DNA of 64,000 bases from the NCBI GenBank assembly GCA_934247225.1, contig CAKQJE010000006.1, positions 1 to 64,000 on the forward strand, written 5' to 3'. Made by a program: the position numbers and the translations under genes. Each line of letters starts with the position of its first letter. The stretch's first letter is position 1. Positions 26,378-33,253 of this stretch are shown one piece after another. The notes beneath the pieces were generated by a model that saw only the letters and a program-made list of their open reading frames with translations, was not told where the DNA came from and made no database searches. This DNA comes from an uncultured Clostridia bacterium. GTDB taxonomy: Bacteria > Bacillota > Clostridia > Christensenellales > Borkfalkiaceae.

Positions 26378-27256
26378 TCAGCCGAAAATGCCGAACAGTT
26401 TTTTTTCGGACGGATTTACGGTCGTTACGTATTCCGCGTCCAGGTCTTTCTTTTTCAACTTTTCCACCGCCCAACGGCAAAGTTCTTCCGTTTCGAAAAT
26501 CCCGAAAACCGACGAACCGCTGCCCGTCATCCCTGAACATAAAGGCGAAAGCGAACGCATTTCGTCGAAATTGTCTTTAACCTCGGCGTTTAAATTTGTT
26601 GCGGGAAGATACAATGCGTTGTTTATTTCCCCGCAAAGCCCGACCACGTCTCCCCTTTTCAGGGAATTTTCCGCGGCTTCGTTATCGGATAGAATTCCGT
26701 TCGCGCCGCTTAAATCGAATTCATTATAACAATCGGCGGTATTCACGCCGTTTTTGCCGTAAATCAGAACCAGGTGCAGTTTCATATCGGTTTCGATTTT
26801 CTTTACCTTTTCTCCCCTGCCCGAAATCACGGCAAACCCGCCCGAAAGCATATATCCCGTATCGCTTCCGAGCTTGTCCGCAAGAGGTTTCATATCGTCC
26901 TCGATTTCGTACGCTTTTTTCATTGCGTTTAAAACCCCCGCGGCGTCCGCCGAACTTCCGCCGAGTCCGCCCGCGAGCGGAATTCTTTTGACAATTTCTA
27001 TGTCCGCTCCGCCCGTTTTAAAAGTCTCCGAAAAGAGTTTCGCCGCCTTATAAGCGTTGTTTTTTTCGGGCGGAATATCCTCGCCCGCACCTCTCATTTT
27101 CAGAACTATTTTATCGTCCTTTCTCGGCGATAAAATCACGGTGTCGCAAAGATCGATCGTCGTGACGAGGCTTTCTATATCGTGAAAGCCGCCCGTTACC
27201 CCGCAAATGTTAAGCGTTAGATTTATTTTAGCATAGGTTTTTACTTTCGTTCTCAT
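26378..27256 (-). CDS. ispE: 4-diphosphocytidyl-2-C-methyl-D-erythritol kinase
   Basis: IspE phosphorylates CDP-ME in the MEP route to isoprenoids. The start is ATG 27256 (MRTKVKTYAKINLTLNI) with AGGA in front. AKINLTL is the family N-terminus, and the GHMP ATP loop PLAGGLGGSSADAAGVLNAM sits at ~residues 92-111. The third motif is MTGSGSSVFGIF near 250. At ~292 residues it has standard length. It lies between the convergent LRR gene and the SPOCS spore protein, apparently as its own unit. Confidence 0.95.
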   Translation of the reverse strand: MRTKVKTYAKINLTLNICGVTGGFHDIESLVTTIDLCDTVILSPRKDDKIVLKMRGAGEDIPPEKNNAYKAAKLFSETFKTGGADIEIVKRIPLAGGLGGSSADAAGVLNAMKKAYEIEDDMKPLADKLGSDTGYMLSGGFAVISGRGEKVKKIETDMKLHLVLIYGKNGVNTADCYNEFDLSGANGILSDNEAAENSLKRGDVVGLCGEINNALYLPATNLNAEVKDNFDEMRSLSPLCSGMTGSGSSVFGIFETEELCRWAVEKLKKKDLDAEYVTTVNPSEKKLFGIFG

Positions 27257-27334
27257 CCTGATCCTTTGTTTTCCCTGCAAGCCGACCGCAGGCGATTTCG
27301 TCAAACCCGATCGCCTGCGGTCAAAGCCCGTATT

Positions 27335-28804
27335 TTAAATTTTCTGTCTGTAAATCACTATTCTCTCGTCGCCTTTAAGCGGAAATTCAAGCCCTTCGTT
27401 GCATTTTAAAATCTCGTCCCCCGGGACTCTCAATTGCTTTGAAATATCCCAGAGCGTATCGCCGCTTTGCGGAACGTAAACGCTTATCGCGCTGTTCTCG
27501 GTTTTTCTTATTCCCGTTTCGTTCACACTGTCTATTACCGTGATTTTTTTAACGATAATCGACTTATAGACGGCTTTTATAGTACAATTGAAGTAAACCG
27601 AACCGTCTTTTAAGCAGGCGTCGAAATCGCTTAATTCGACTTTCAGACACGCCACTTCCCCTTCGGAAGTTATATCGAAAGAATACGGCATTTCGCAGTT
27701 TACGCTGCTCGTTCCGTTATCGGCGTTTCTGAAAACCACGTCCGCACGGATTATTCCGTTCACGGTTACGCCGTTTTTGTTTTTCGTCGTTCCGAGAACG
27801 CTTATTCTTTCGCCGAAAGACGTTACGATTTTTCCGCCTTCGGGAATTTCGCCCGAAGCCGCGCCCGATACGTTTTCGCTCACCGAACTTTGACCCGCGA
27901 AAAGAGTTACGGGGATTTCGCATCTCGTCGTTTCGATATCGCTCGTAACGGAATAAACGTCGTCCGCAACGGAAACGGTTGTCGTTTCCACCGATTCGCC
28001 CGAAAACGCGAGCGTAACCTCGGCGTTTACCGTACTTTTACCTTTGGCTTCGTCCGTGAATACTTTAAACGAAACGCGGACGGGGTCGCAATCCCCTTTC
28101 GCGCGCATATCGGGAAGAGATCCCGCGTTTTCAAGCTCGAACCTGAACGGTATTAAGCGTTTTTCTTTTAATATATCATTATTGTCGGAAAAAGGCAAGG
28201 TCTTTAAAAGCAAAACGACTTCGCCCTCGAAAATAATACACGAAACGCCGCTCGCGATCGATTTAACGCAAGCCGTCGCGCCGTAACAAAGCACTTCCTT
28301 TATGCCGTAACCGACGTCGAATTCGTCGGTTATGACGAAAGTGTCGTAAGTTAAGCCCGAAGAAGAATCGAATTCTTCCGTTCTTTCTCTGACAAAGAGA
28401 TTTTCGCCGCCCGAAAGCGCGTCCGTCTCCGTTCTTTTCATACCCACGGCAGAAACCTTAACAGCGCATTTCGCAACGTAACCGTCCTGAGAAGAAACGG
28501 CGCGCGCGTCCTCGCAGCACACTTTCACCGCCGCTCCCGCAAACGGGATTTCGGTTGTAAGTTCGCTTACGAAGTCTGCCTTTTTAAAGCCGTCCTCGGC
28601 AAGATAAATAAAACAGTATGCGACTTTTATTTTCGCCGTCGTTGTAGTTTCTTTGTTTTCCGCACCGACAATAAACGCCGTGGCGGATAAAGATATAGGT
28701 TTTTTAACGTCCTCTTTGGTCGGAACGGAGCTTTCCGAGCTTAATTTAACCTCGTAAAAAGTCTGCTCGCTGCCAATCACTTTGCCGTACTCCGGCTTTA
28801 TCAT
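27335..28804 (-). CDS. SPOCS/DUF3794 and LysM protein, SipL-like spore morphogenesis factor
   Basis: This 489-residue protein carries two or three DUF3794 (SPOCS) segments (KLSSESSVPTKEDVKKPISL, FGERISVLGTTKNKNGVTVNG and SVYFNCTIKAVYKSIIVKK) and a C-terminal LysM domain (YVPQSGDTLWDISKQLRVPG...). This layout matches SipL of Clostridioides difficile, which binds SpoIVA through its LysM domain and anchors the coat around the forespore. The exact copy of the SipL role is inferred from architecture. There is no signal peptide, in line with a mother-cell cytoplasmic protein. GGGAGG precedes the start. Confidence 0.85.
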   Translation of the reverse strand: MIKPEYGKVIGSEQTFYEVKLSSESSVPTKEDVKKPISLSATAFIVGAENKETTTTAKIKVAYCFIYLAEDGFKKADFVSELTTEIPFAGAAVKVCCEDARAVSSQDGYVAKCAVKVSAVGMKRTETDALSGGENLFVRERTEEFDSSSGLTYDTFVITDEFDVGYGIKEVLCYGATACVKSIASGVSCIIFEGEVVLLLKTLPFSDNNDILKEKRLIPFRFELENAGSLPDMRAKGDCDPVRVSFKVFTDEAKGKSTVNAEVTLAFSGESVETTTVSVADDVYSVTSDIETTRCEIPVTLFAGQSSVSENVSGAASGEIPEGGKIVTSFGERISVLGTTKNKNGVTVNGIIRADVVFRNADNGTSSVNCEMPYSFDITSEGEVACLKVELSDFDACLKDGSVYFNCTIKAVYKSIIVKKITVIDSVNETGIRKTENSAISVYVPQSGDTLWDISKQLRVPGDEILKCNEGLEFPLKGDERIVIYRQKI

Positions 28805-28924
28805 AATATTATACCTCCCGAAAGCATTCTCTGCTACTTTTCGATATAATATATGATTGCCATTTGTTTATTATGCCCTTTAATGCCGCTTTGCCGCATA
28901 GGCCGAAAAAAAACCGTAATACTC

Positions 28925-28962
28925 AAAAAGCAGTTCGCGAACTCTTCGCAAACTGCCTTTTG
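28925..28962. terminator. Hairpin upstream of the SPOCS gene
   Basis: AAAAAGCAGTTCGCGAA pairs with TTCGCAAACTGCCTTTT with small mismatches, giving a bidirectional terminator-like stem. It lies upstream of the SPOCS gene and downstream of the 141-residue hypothetical gene, so it probably ends the latter. Confidence 0.55.
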
Positions 28963-28985
28963 AAAAATATATGATAAGGGGGAAA

Positions 28986-29078
28986 ATGATGAGCTGTATA
29001 AGCTGTCAATTACTATCTGCTGTGGGTTTCACTCTCCGCGCTTTCGCACAAGCCCTTCGTCAATTGACACCCATATAA
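28986..29078 (+). CDS. Possible 30-residue small protein
   Basis: An ATG-ATG start at 28986 follows AAGGGGGAAA. The frame runs 30 codons to TAA at 29076, giving MMSCISCQLLSAVGFTLRAF and a short tail. Evidence is limited to the ribosome site and a mildly hydrophobic centre. GTCAATT inverted repeats (around 29014 and 29061) lie within the frame, so the segment could equally be a structured RNA or regulatory site. The rest of 28805-29139 shows only the hairpin upstream and AT-rich sequence. Confidence 0.25.
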   Translation: MMSCISCQLLSAVGFTLRAFAQALRQLTPI

Positions 29079-29139
29079 TACTATATAGTAACACTTTTGT
29101 AAATTGAAATCAATACATTTTTATATTTTGTGTCTTATT

Positions 29140-29565
29140 TTATAACTTATATGTCTTATTTTGTATTTTAGTGTCGGTTCGGGGCGTTTTTTGAACTTTC
29201 ACGCCTTCGTTTATCGTAAAAACCGACCCCGTTCTTTTTATCGGGTAAGACAAACAAGCTTCTTCGCTTCTGCCCGAATAGAACTTCACGCCGACGTAAA
29301 TTTCCGATTTCTTTTCGTAAATCGTAAAAATCCCGTCCGCAGGAAACGGATATCCGCTTGTAAACTCGTCCGAAAAACTTTTCGGAGCAAGAAAAGCGTC
29401 CGCGCCGACCGTCGCCACGCAAAAGCCTATAAATTTTCTCAGATCGAAATGTTTCGGGTTTTCGCACGAAACGATGAAAAGTTTCGACGCGTCCGTAACG
29501 GAACATTTATGCACGCACGCCGCGACAAATTTAAATAATTCTTCCGAGCTTTTAATTACCCGCAT
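29140..29565 (-). CDS. Hypothetical 141-residue protein
   Basis: I do not recognise the family. The protein starts MRVIKSSEELFKFVAACVHKCSVTDAS and has a mixed alpha/beta pattern, two central Phe-rich strands (DGIFTIYEKKSEIYVGVKFY) and a basic tail (VQKTPRTDTKIQNKTYKL). There is no signal peptide or transmembrane helix, so it should be cytoplasmic. It stands alone between the SPOCS gene and the PHP gene, with terminators on both sides. The ribosome site is GGGG at the normal distance. Real coding is supported by the host-like codon use, not by homology. Confidence 0.6.
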   Translation of the reverse strand: MRVIKSSEELFKFVAACVHKCSVTDASKLFIVSCENPKHFDLRKFIGFCVATVGADAFLAPKSFSDEFTSGYPFPADGIFTIYEKKSEIYVGVKFYSGRSEEACLSYPIKRTGSVFTINEGVKVQKTPRTDTKIQNKTYKL

Positions 29566-29618
29566 ATCATACCCCCTTTTACATAATATGTCGGGGGGCG
29601 GGAAAAGGCAACAAAAAC

Positions 29619-29659
29619 GCCGCGTGACGCTAAGCGAAATTTTCGGCTCACCGCGCGGC
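29619..29659 (-). terminator. Terminator after the PHP gene
   Basis: GCCGCG-TGA pairs with TCACCGCGCGGC (with a short bulge) about 16 bases downstream of the PHP-domain gene; the inner loop can pair further (CGCTAAGCGAAA/TTTTCGGC). Confidence 0.55.
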
Positions 29660-29674
29660 TATTTTATCATTATA

Positions 29675-30358
29675 TCATTGTATAATCGTGTGTTTTCTTT
29701 TCTTCAATTCCGAAACGAGTTCTTTTTCGGTTTTTACGGCGTTTTCGAGAATTACTCCCGAAACGCAATCATCGGTTTCGTGGAAATCGCTTCCCGCGGT
29801 CATTATAAGTCCGTTTTCCTCGGCGAATTTTCGTGCCGAATCGTTATGACTATTCTGCCGCGGATTGCCGTTAAAAACTTCGACGCCGTCCAAAACCTCG
29901 GGCTTGCGATAATTTATCATTCCTCGAAAGGGGTGTGCCTGAGAAACGAGAAAGCCGTTTTTCTTGCAATAATCGTGCATCGAAGCGGTGTTTTCCTTTA
30001 AAAGCCGCCGAAATTCGTCAATTTTATCGGGAGTCGCGCCGTAAATAAGAAACTCGGCGTTAAACGCGTCTTCTATATAGTAGGACGTTTCGTCGGGCAT
30101 AAATTCCATACCGAAAAACACGTCTATACCCTTTTTCGCGCATTCCGTCTTTAATTTAGAATAATGATTTATGAAATTATCGTTATATTCGCCGAAATTT
30201 CTGAAATTATAAAATTCGCGAAGAAAAGAATTATAATGGCTCGTGTAAACAATTCCGTTATAACCGTTTTTTTCGTAAATTCCGGCTATCGTTTTTTCGT
30301 CCGTCATCGCGCAGGGAGAAGTCTCCGCCACGTGCAAATGCATTTCGAGTTTGTACAT
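29675..30358 (-). CDS. PHP-domain phosphoesterase
   Basis: This 227-residue protein matches the PHP (polymerase and histidinol phosphatase) fold. Metal ligands are visible: H7-x-H9 in LEMHLHVAETS, H41 in YTSHYN, E in GMEFMPD (~residue 84), H in QAHPFRG and the D-x-H of GSDFHETDD near the end. Such enzymes hydrolyse phosphate esters using two or three metal ions. The natural substrate cannot be told from sequence. The 22-bp repeated motif containing TATAAGTCGATTA lies in its leader. Confidence 0.85.
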   Translation of the reverse strand: MYKLEMHLHVAETSPCAMTDEKTIAGIYEKNGYNGIVYTSHYNSFLREFYNFRNFGEYNDNFINHYSKLKTECAKKGIDVFFGMEFMPDETSYYIEDAFNAEFLIYGATPDKIDEFRRLLKENTASMHDYCKKNGFLVSQAHPFRGMINYRKPEVLDGVEVFNGNPRQNSHNDSARKFAEENGLIMTAGSDFHETDDCVSGVILENAVKTEKELVSELKKRKHTIIQ

Positions 30359-30375
30359 ATTAAGCCTTGAAAATT

Positions 30376-30397
30376 GCCGTTAATCGACTTATAGCCC
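30376..30397 (-). repeat. Copy of a 22-bp repeated word in the PHP gene leader
   Basis: A 22-bp segment (plus-strand GCCGTTAATCGACTTATAG followed by CCC) is identical at 32954-32975 upstream of the SDR gene. Its 13-bp core TATAAGTCGATTA occurs six times in the window. Confidence 0.7.
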
Positions 30398-30403
30398 TAC
30401 TTT

Positions 30404-30736
30404 TTAAATCTGACGCGGAATTGCCGCAACAAAAACAAGGTCGGTGTCGCCAACGTTTATAAGCGTGTGCGAACTTCCCCTCGGGCAGAAATGACAGCTC
30501 CCTTCGTTAAGGATTTCCGTTTCGCCGTCGCAAATCGCTTTGCCTTTGCCGGACAGAATAAGGATTATTTCGCAGGTATCCATATGCTTATGCATACCGA
30601 CGGAAGACCCCGGCTCCAACCTTGCCGACAAAAACTTGACGTCGTTTTTTTCGATTGATTTATGATTAAGCGCGCCTTTCCCGCCGTTGAACTCGGGAAC
30701 TCTTTTTTCGGTTAAACCGCTGAAATCGATTTTCAT
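30404..30736 (-). CDS. Single-domain cupin protein
   Basis: This 110-residue protein is a minimal cupin. Motif 1 is visible as GSSVGMHKHMDTCEIILILSG (metal ligands H48, H50, E54 pattern) and motif 2 as CPRGSSHTLINVGDTDLVF. Such stand-alone cupins bind sugars, act as isomerases or as sensor domains. No other domain helps. It sits 24 bases after folA and likely shares its transcript. Function beyond the fold is unassigned. Confidence 0.85.
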   Translation of the reverse strand: MKIDFSGLTEKRVPEFNGGKGALNHKSIEKNDVKFLSARLEPGSSVGMHKHMDTCEIILILSGKGKAICDGETEILNEGSCHFCPRGSSHTLINVGDTDLVFVAAIPRQI

Positions 30737-30760
30737 ATTTATTGCCTCGATAAAATGTTT

Positions 30761-31261
30761 TTATGAATTGCGCTTTTTATAAACGCAGAATTTTATGTTA
30801 TAACCGTTGGTTTCGAGCGTTTCGCCCTCTTCCGAAAGCTTAAAATCATCCCTTTCGTCGAGATTTTCGAAGAAAACTTCGGCTCCGCCGTCCGCGTCCA
30901 CCTTGGTGACCAAAACCTCGTCGCAATACGGCAACATACTCCTGTAAAAATAAGCTCCGCCGATAACGAAAACCTCGCCGTCCTCTTTCGAAAGCGTTTC
31001 GAGCATATCTTCGAGCGTGTGAACGCAAATAAGATCGTCGCGCTCTGTCCCCTCGGGGCAAAGCACTATGTTTTTTCTGTTTTTCAAAGGCTTTCCCTCG
31101 GGAAACGAAAGCAAGGTGTTATAACCCATACACACCGTTTTGCCCGAAGTTTTTTCCCTGAAATACTTCATATCGAGCGGAAGACGGAACAGAAGGTCGT
31201 TCTTTTTGCCTATGCCCCATTTTCTGTCCACGGCGACAATCGCTTTTATCGTCGCGCTCAT
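30761..31261 (-). CDS. folA: Dihydrofolate reductase
   Basis: This 166-residue enzyme shows the DHFR core: IKAIVAVDRKWGIGKKNDLLFRLPLDMKYFREKT (N-terminal strand, catalytic Asp in the LPLDM helix, Met-20-like loop GIGKKNDL) and VFVIGGAYFYRSML (NADPH motif). The usual W-x-LP-x-D is replaced by F-R-LPLD. DHFR makes tetrahydrofolate for thymidylate synthesis. It overlaps the thyA stop codon by four bases (ATGA), so the two are coupled and coexpressed in the order thyA-folA. Confidence 0.95.
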   Translation of the reverse strand: MSATIKAIVAVDRKWGIGKKNDLLFRLPLDMKYFREKTSGKTVCMGYNTLLSFPEGKPLKNRKNIVLCPEGTERDDLICVHTLEDMLETLSKEDGEVFVIGGAYFYRSMLPYCDEVLVTKVDADGGAEVFFENLDERDDFKLSEEGETLETNGYNIKFCVYKKRNS

Positions 31262-32088
31262 ACGGCAACCTCTAATCTCTTTCCGAGAGGCGTTGCCTTA
31301 TAATCTTCGAGAACGAAATCGTCCACGGTGAAATCGTAAAAATTCTTCACGTCGGGGTTGACTATGAGCTTCGGCGCGGGGTATTCGGGGTTTTCGAGCA
31401 TTTCTTTTACCGACGGAATATGCCTGTCGTAAATATGCGCGTCGGCGATAACGTGAACGAGTTCGCCCGCCTCTAAACCGCTTACCTTAGCGAACATTAT
31501 AAGAAGAACGGCATACTGCATAACGTTCCAATTGTTCGCAACCGCCATATCGTTGGATCTCTGATTTAAAATTCCGTTGAGCTTGCCGCCCGCAACGTTA
31601 AACGTCATAGAGTAAGCGCAAGGATAGAGATTCATCTCGTGAAGATCGGCGAAAGTGTAAATATTCGTCATAATTCTTCTCGAAGCGGGATTATGCTTCA
31701 AATCGTAAAGTACCCTGTCGACCTGATCGAATTCGCCCTCTTTGTACTTATGCTTGATACCGAGCTGATAGCCGTAAGCCTTTCCGATCGTGCCGTCCTC
31801 GCCTGCCCAGCTGTCCCAGATATGAGAATGAAGGTCGGCTATTTTGTTGGATTTTTTCTGCCATATCCATAAAATTTCGTCCACGGCGTTCTTAAAACCC
31901 TGTTTTCTGATCGTCATTATGGGAAATTCTTTCGTTAAATCGTAACGGTTTACGATACAGAATTTTTTGATCGTGTGCGCGGGAGTGCCGTCGAGCCACC
32001 TGGGGCGAACTTCCATATCGGTATCCCATACGCCGTTTTCGAGTATATCTTTAACGTTTTCTTTAAAAACTTTATCTGCGTAACTCAT
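31258..32088 (-). CDS. thyA: Thymidylate synthase ThyA
   Basis: The start is ATG 32088 (MSYADKVFKENVKDIL) with AAAGGA before it; the open frame continues 43 codons upstream into the SDR gene and is not used. The ~276-residue enzyme converts dUMP to dTMP. The catalytic cysteine is C157 in NLYPCAYSMTFNV and the dUMP-binding NQRSNDM motif follows. The classic PCH motif here reads PCA, and the normal GLPFNIASYA is ANNWNVMQYA. Thus two active-site neighbourhoods differ from the E. coli enzyme while the nucleophile, the Arg of QRS, and the Asn are kept. The four-base overlap with folA supports the thymidylate role. Confidence 0.92.
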   Translation of the reverse strand: MSYADKVFKENVKDILENGVWDTDMEVRPRWLDGTPAHTIKKFCIVNRYDLTKEFPIMTIRKQGFKNAVDEILWIWQKKSNKIADLHSHIWDSWAGEDGTIGKAYGYQLGIKHKYKEGEFDQVDRVLYDLKHNPASRRIMTNIYTFADLHEMNLYPCAYSMTFNVAGGKLNGILNQRSNDMAVANNWNVMQYAVLLIMFAKVSGLEAGELVHVIADAHIYDRHIPSVKEMLENPEYPAPKLIVNPDVKNFYDFTVDDFVLEDYKATPLGKRLEVAV

Positions 32089-32165
32089 AATTTTTTCCTT
32101 TAATTTTCTGTTTTGTCGATTTTTCGCCCCGCGGTTTAAAATTTGCGGCGTTCCCGCCGTAAAAA

Positions 32166-32945
32166 TCAGAACGCGTCCTTTTCTTTCCGTTTCCATTTTT
32201 TCGCGACGAAACGGCATTTTACGGACATCGGAGCGATTTTTTCGATTACGTAAACGAATTTATTGAACGCACCGGGGATAACGAGACGTTTGTTTTTTTC
32301 AAGCCCTTTAAGAGCTTTTTTAACGACGAACTTTGCAGGCTTTGACGAAAGTTTTCCCGTCACGCCCTGCCGTTCGATATCCTGAATAACGTCTTCTCTC
32401 GTGGGTATTCCCCCGGGTACGAGAATCGTTATATTCGCGTTTTTAACTTCGTAACGAAGCGAGGTGTAAAAATTTATCAGCGCGGCTTTGGTCGCCGAAT
32501 AAATCGCGAAGTACGGCATAGGCGTGCTTCCGCTCATACTGCTGACCGTGAGAATTTTCAGTTTTTCCGCCCGCCGCCTTAAAACCTCGTGACAAACGGC
32601 AATGTTCGCCTCGAAATTGAGCCTGGTCTGAAAAACTATCTTTTCGGGCGTGTATTTCAGAAATTCTTTCTGAATATCCGCCCCCGCAACTCCGATATAT
32701 CCCGAAAAAGTCATTCCTTTTTCGTCGGCGAACGAAAACAGTTTTTCCCTTTCCTTTTCGCTCGTTAAATCGGCTTTGAAAATTTCTATTTTCCGCTGCG
32801 GGTTTATTTCGTTAAGCTCTTGTTTAAGCTTTAAAAGTTTTTCCTCGCTTCTGCCTGTCAAAAGCAGATCGTCGCTTTCGATAAGCTGTCGGCAAAACTC
32901 CTTTCCCAAGCCTCCGCATGCGCCCGTAATCAACGTGTATCCCAT
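32166..32945 (-). CDS. Short-chain dehydrogenase/reductase
   Basis: This 259-residue SDR has the cofactor motif TGACGGLGKEF at ~residues 7-17, which fits the classical TGxxxGxG, and the catalytic YSATK (Tyr-xxx-Lys, ~residue 154) with Ser in TVSSMSGST. The C-terminus carries a hydrophobic segment (FNKFVYVIEKIAPM), as in membrane-associated members related to DltE/YqjQ-like reductases. The substrate is unknown. It is transcribed into thyA across 77 bases. The 22-bp repeat motif lies 9-30 bases before its start. Confidence 0.9.
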   Translation of the reverse strand: MGYTLITGACGGLGKEFCRQLIESDDLLLTGRSEEKLLKLKQELNEINPQRKIEIFKADLTSEKEREKLFSFADEKGMTFSGYIGVAGADIQKEFLKYTPEKIVFQTRLNFEANIAVCHEVLRRRAEKLKILTVSSMSGSTPMPYFAIYSATKAALINFYTSLRYEVKNANITILVPGGIPTREDVIQDIERQGVTGKLSSKPAKFVVKKALKGLEKNKRLVIPGAFNKFVYVIEKIAPMSVKCRFVAKKWKRKEKDAF

Positions 32946-32953
32946 AAAAAACC

Positions 32954-32975
32954 GCCGTTAATCGACTTATAGCCC
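32954..32975 (-). repeat. Second copy of the 22-bp repeated word, SDR gene leader
   Basis: Identical to 30376-30397. Here it follows a CTAATTAG stretch and sits 9 bases before the SDR ATG, where a ribosome site is expected but only GGCGG is seen. Confidence 0.7.
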
Positions 32976-32977
32976 GA

Positions 32978-33217
32978 CTAATTAGGTTTATTCGGACTAA
33001 CCGTCGGTTCGCCGTCGGAGTCCTTTTTAACCCTTTCGAGCTTGGTTTTTTTATCGCCCTCGACAACATAAGTGTTGTCGAGCTGCGATTTTAAATTTCC
33101 CACAACGCTATCTATATAAGCTCTCCGAAGTTTAGCCTGTTCGGCTTTTTCCTCTTCGGTAAGCCCCTCTTCGCGCTGTTTTTTGGCAAGAAAATTTATT
33201 CTTTCTATATCAACCAT
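32978..33217 (-). CDS. DUF896 (YnzC-type) small protein
   Basis: This 79-residue protein has the DUF896 two-helix signature: DIERINFLAKKQREEGLTEEEKAEQAKLRRAYIDSVVGNLKSQL (read as INFLAKKQREEGLT, EEKAEQAKLRRAYID). Members such as YnzC of Bacillus are short helical-hairpin cytoplasmic proteins of the SOS or uncharacterised groups. The tail is Lys/Pro-rich and specific to this protein. It lies between pheT and the SDR gene and probably shares the pheST transcript. Confidence 0.88.
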   Translation of the reverse strand: MVDIERINFLAKKQREEGLTEEEKAEQAKLRRAYIDSVVGNLKSQLDNTYVVEGDKKTKLERVKKDSDGEPTVSPNKPN

Positions 33218-33253
33218 AATTATCGCCTCGTAGCGTTTATTACGTAATATTTA

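Noticed and set aside
32088..32217. Longer thymidylate synthase starting at 32217
   Set aside because: The extra 43 residues overlap the SDR gene, lack a ribosome site and do not resemble ThyA. ATG 32088 has AAAGGA and the family N-terminus.
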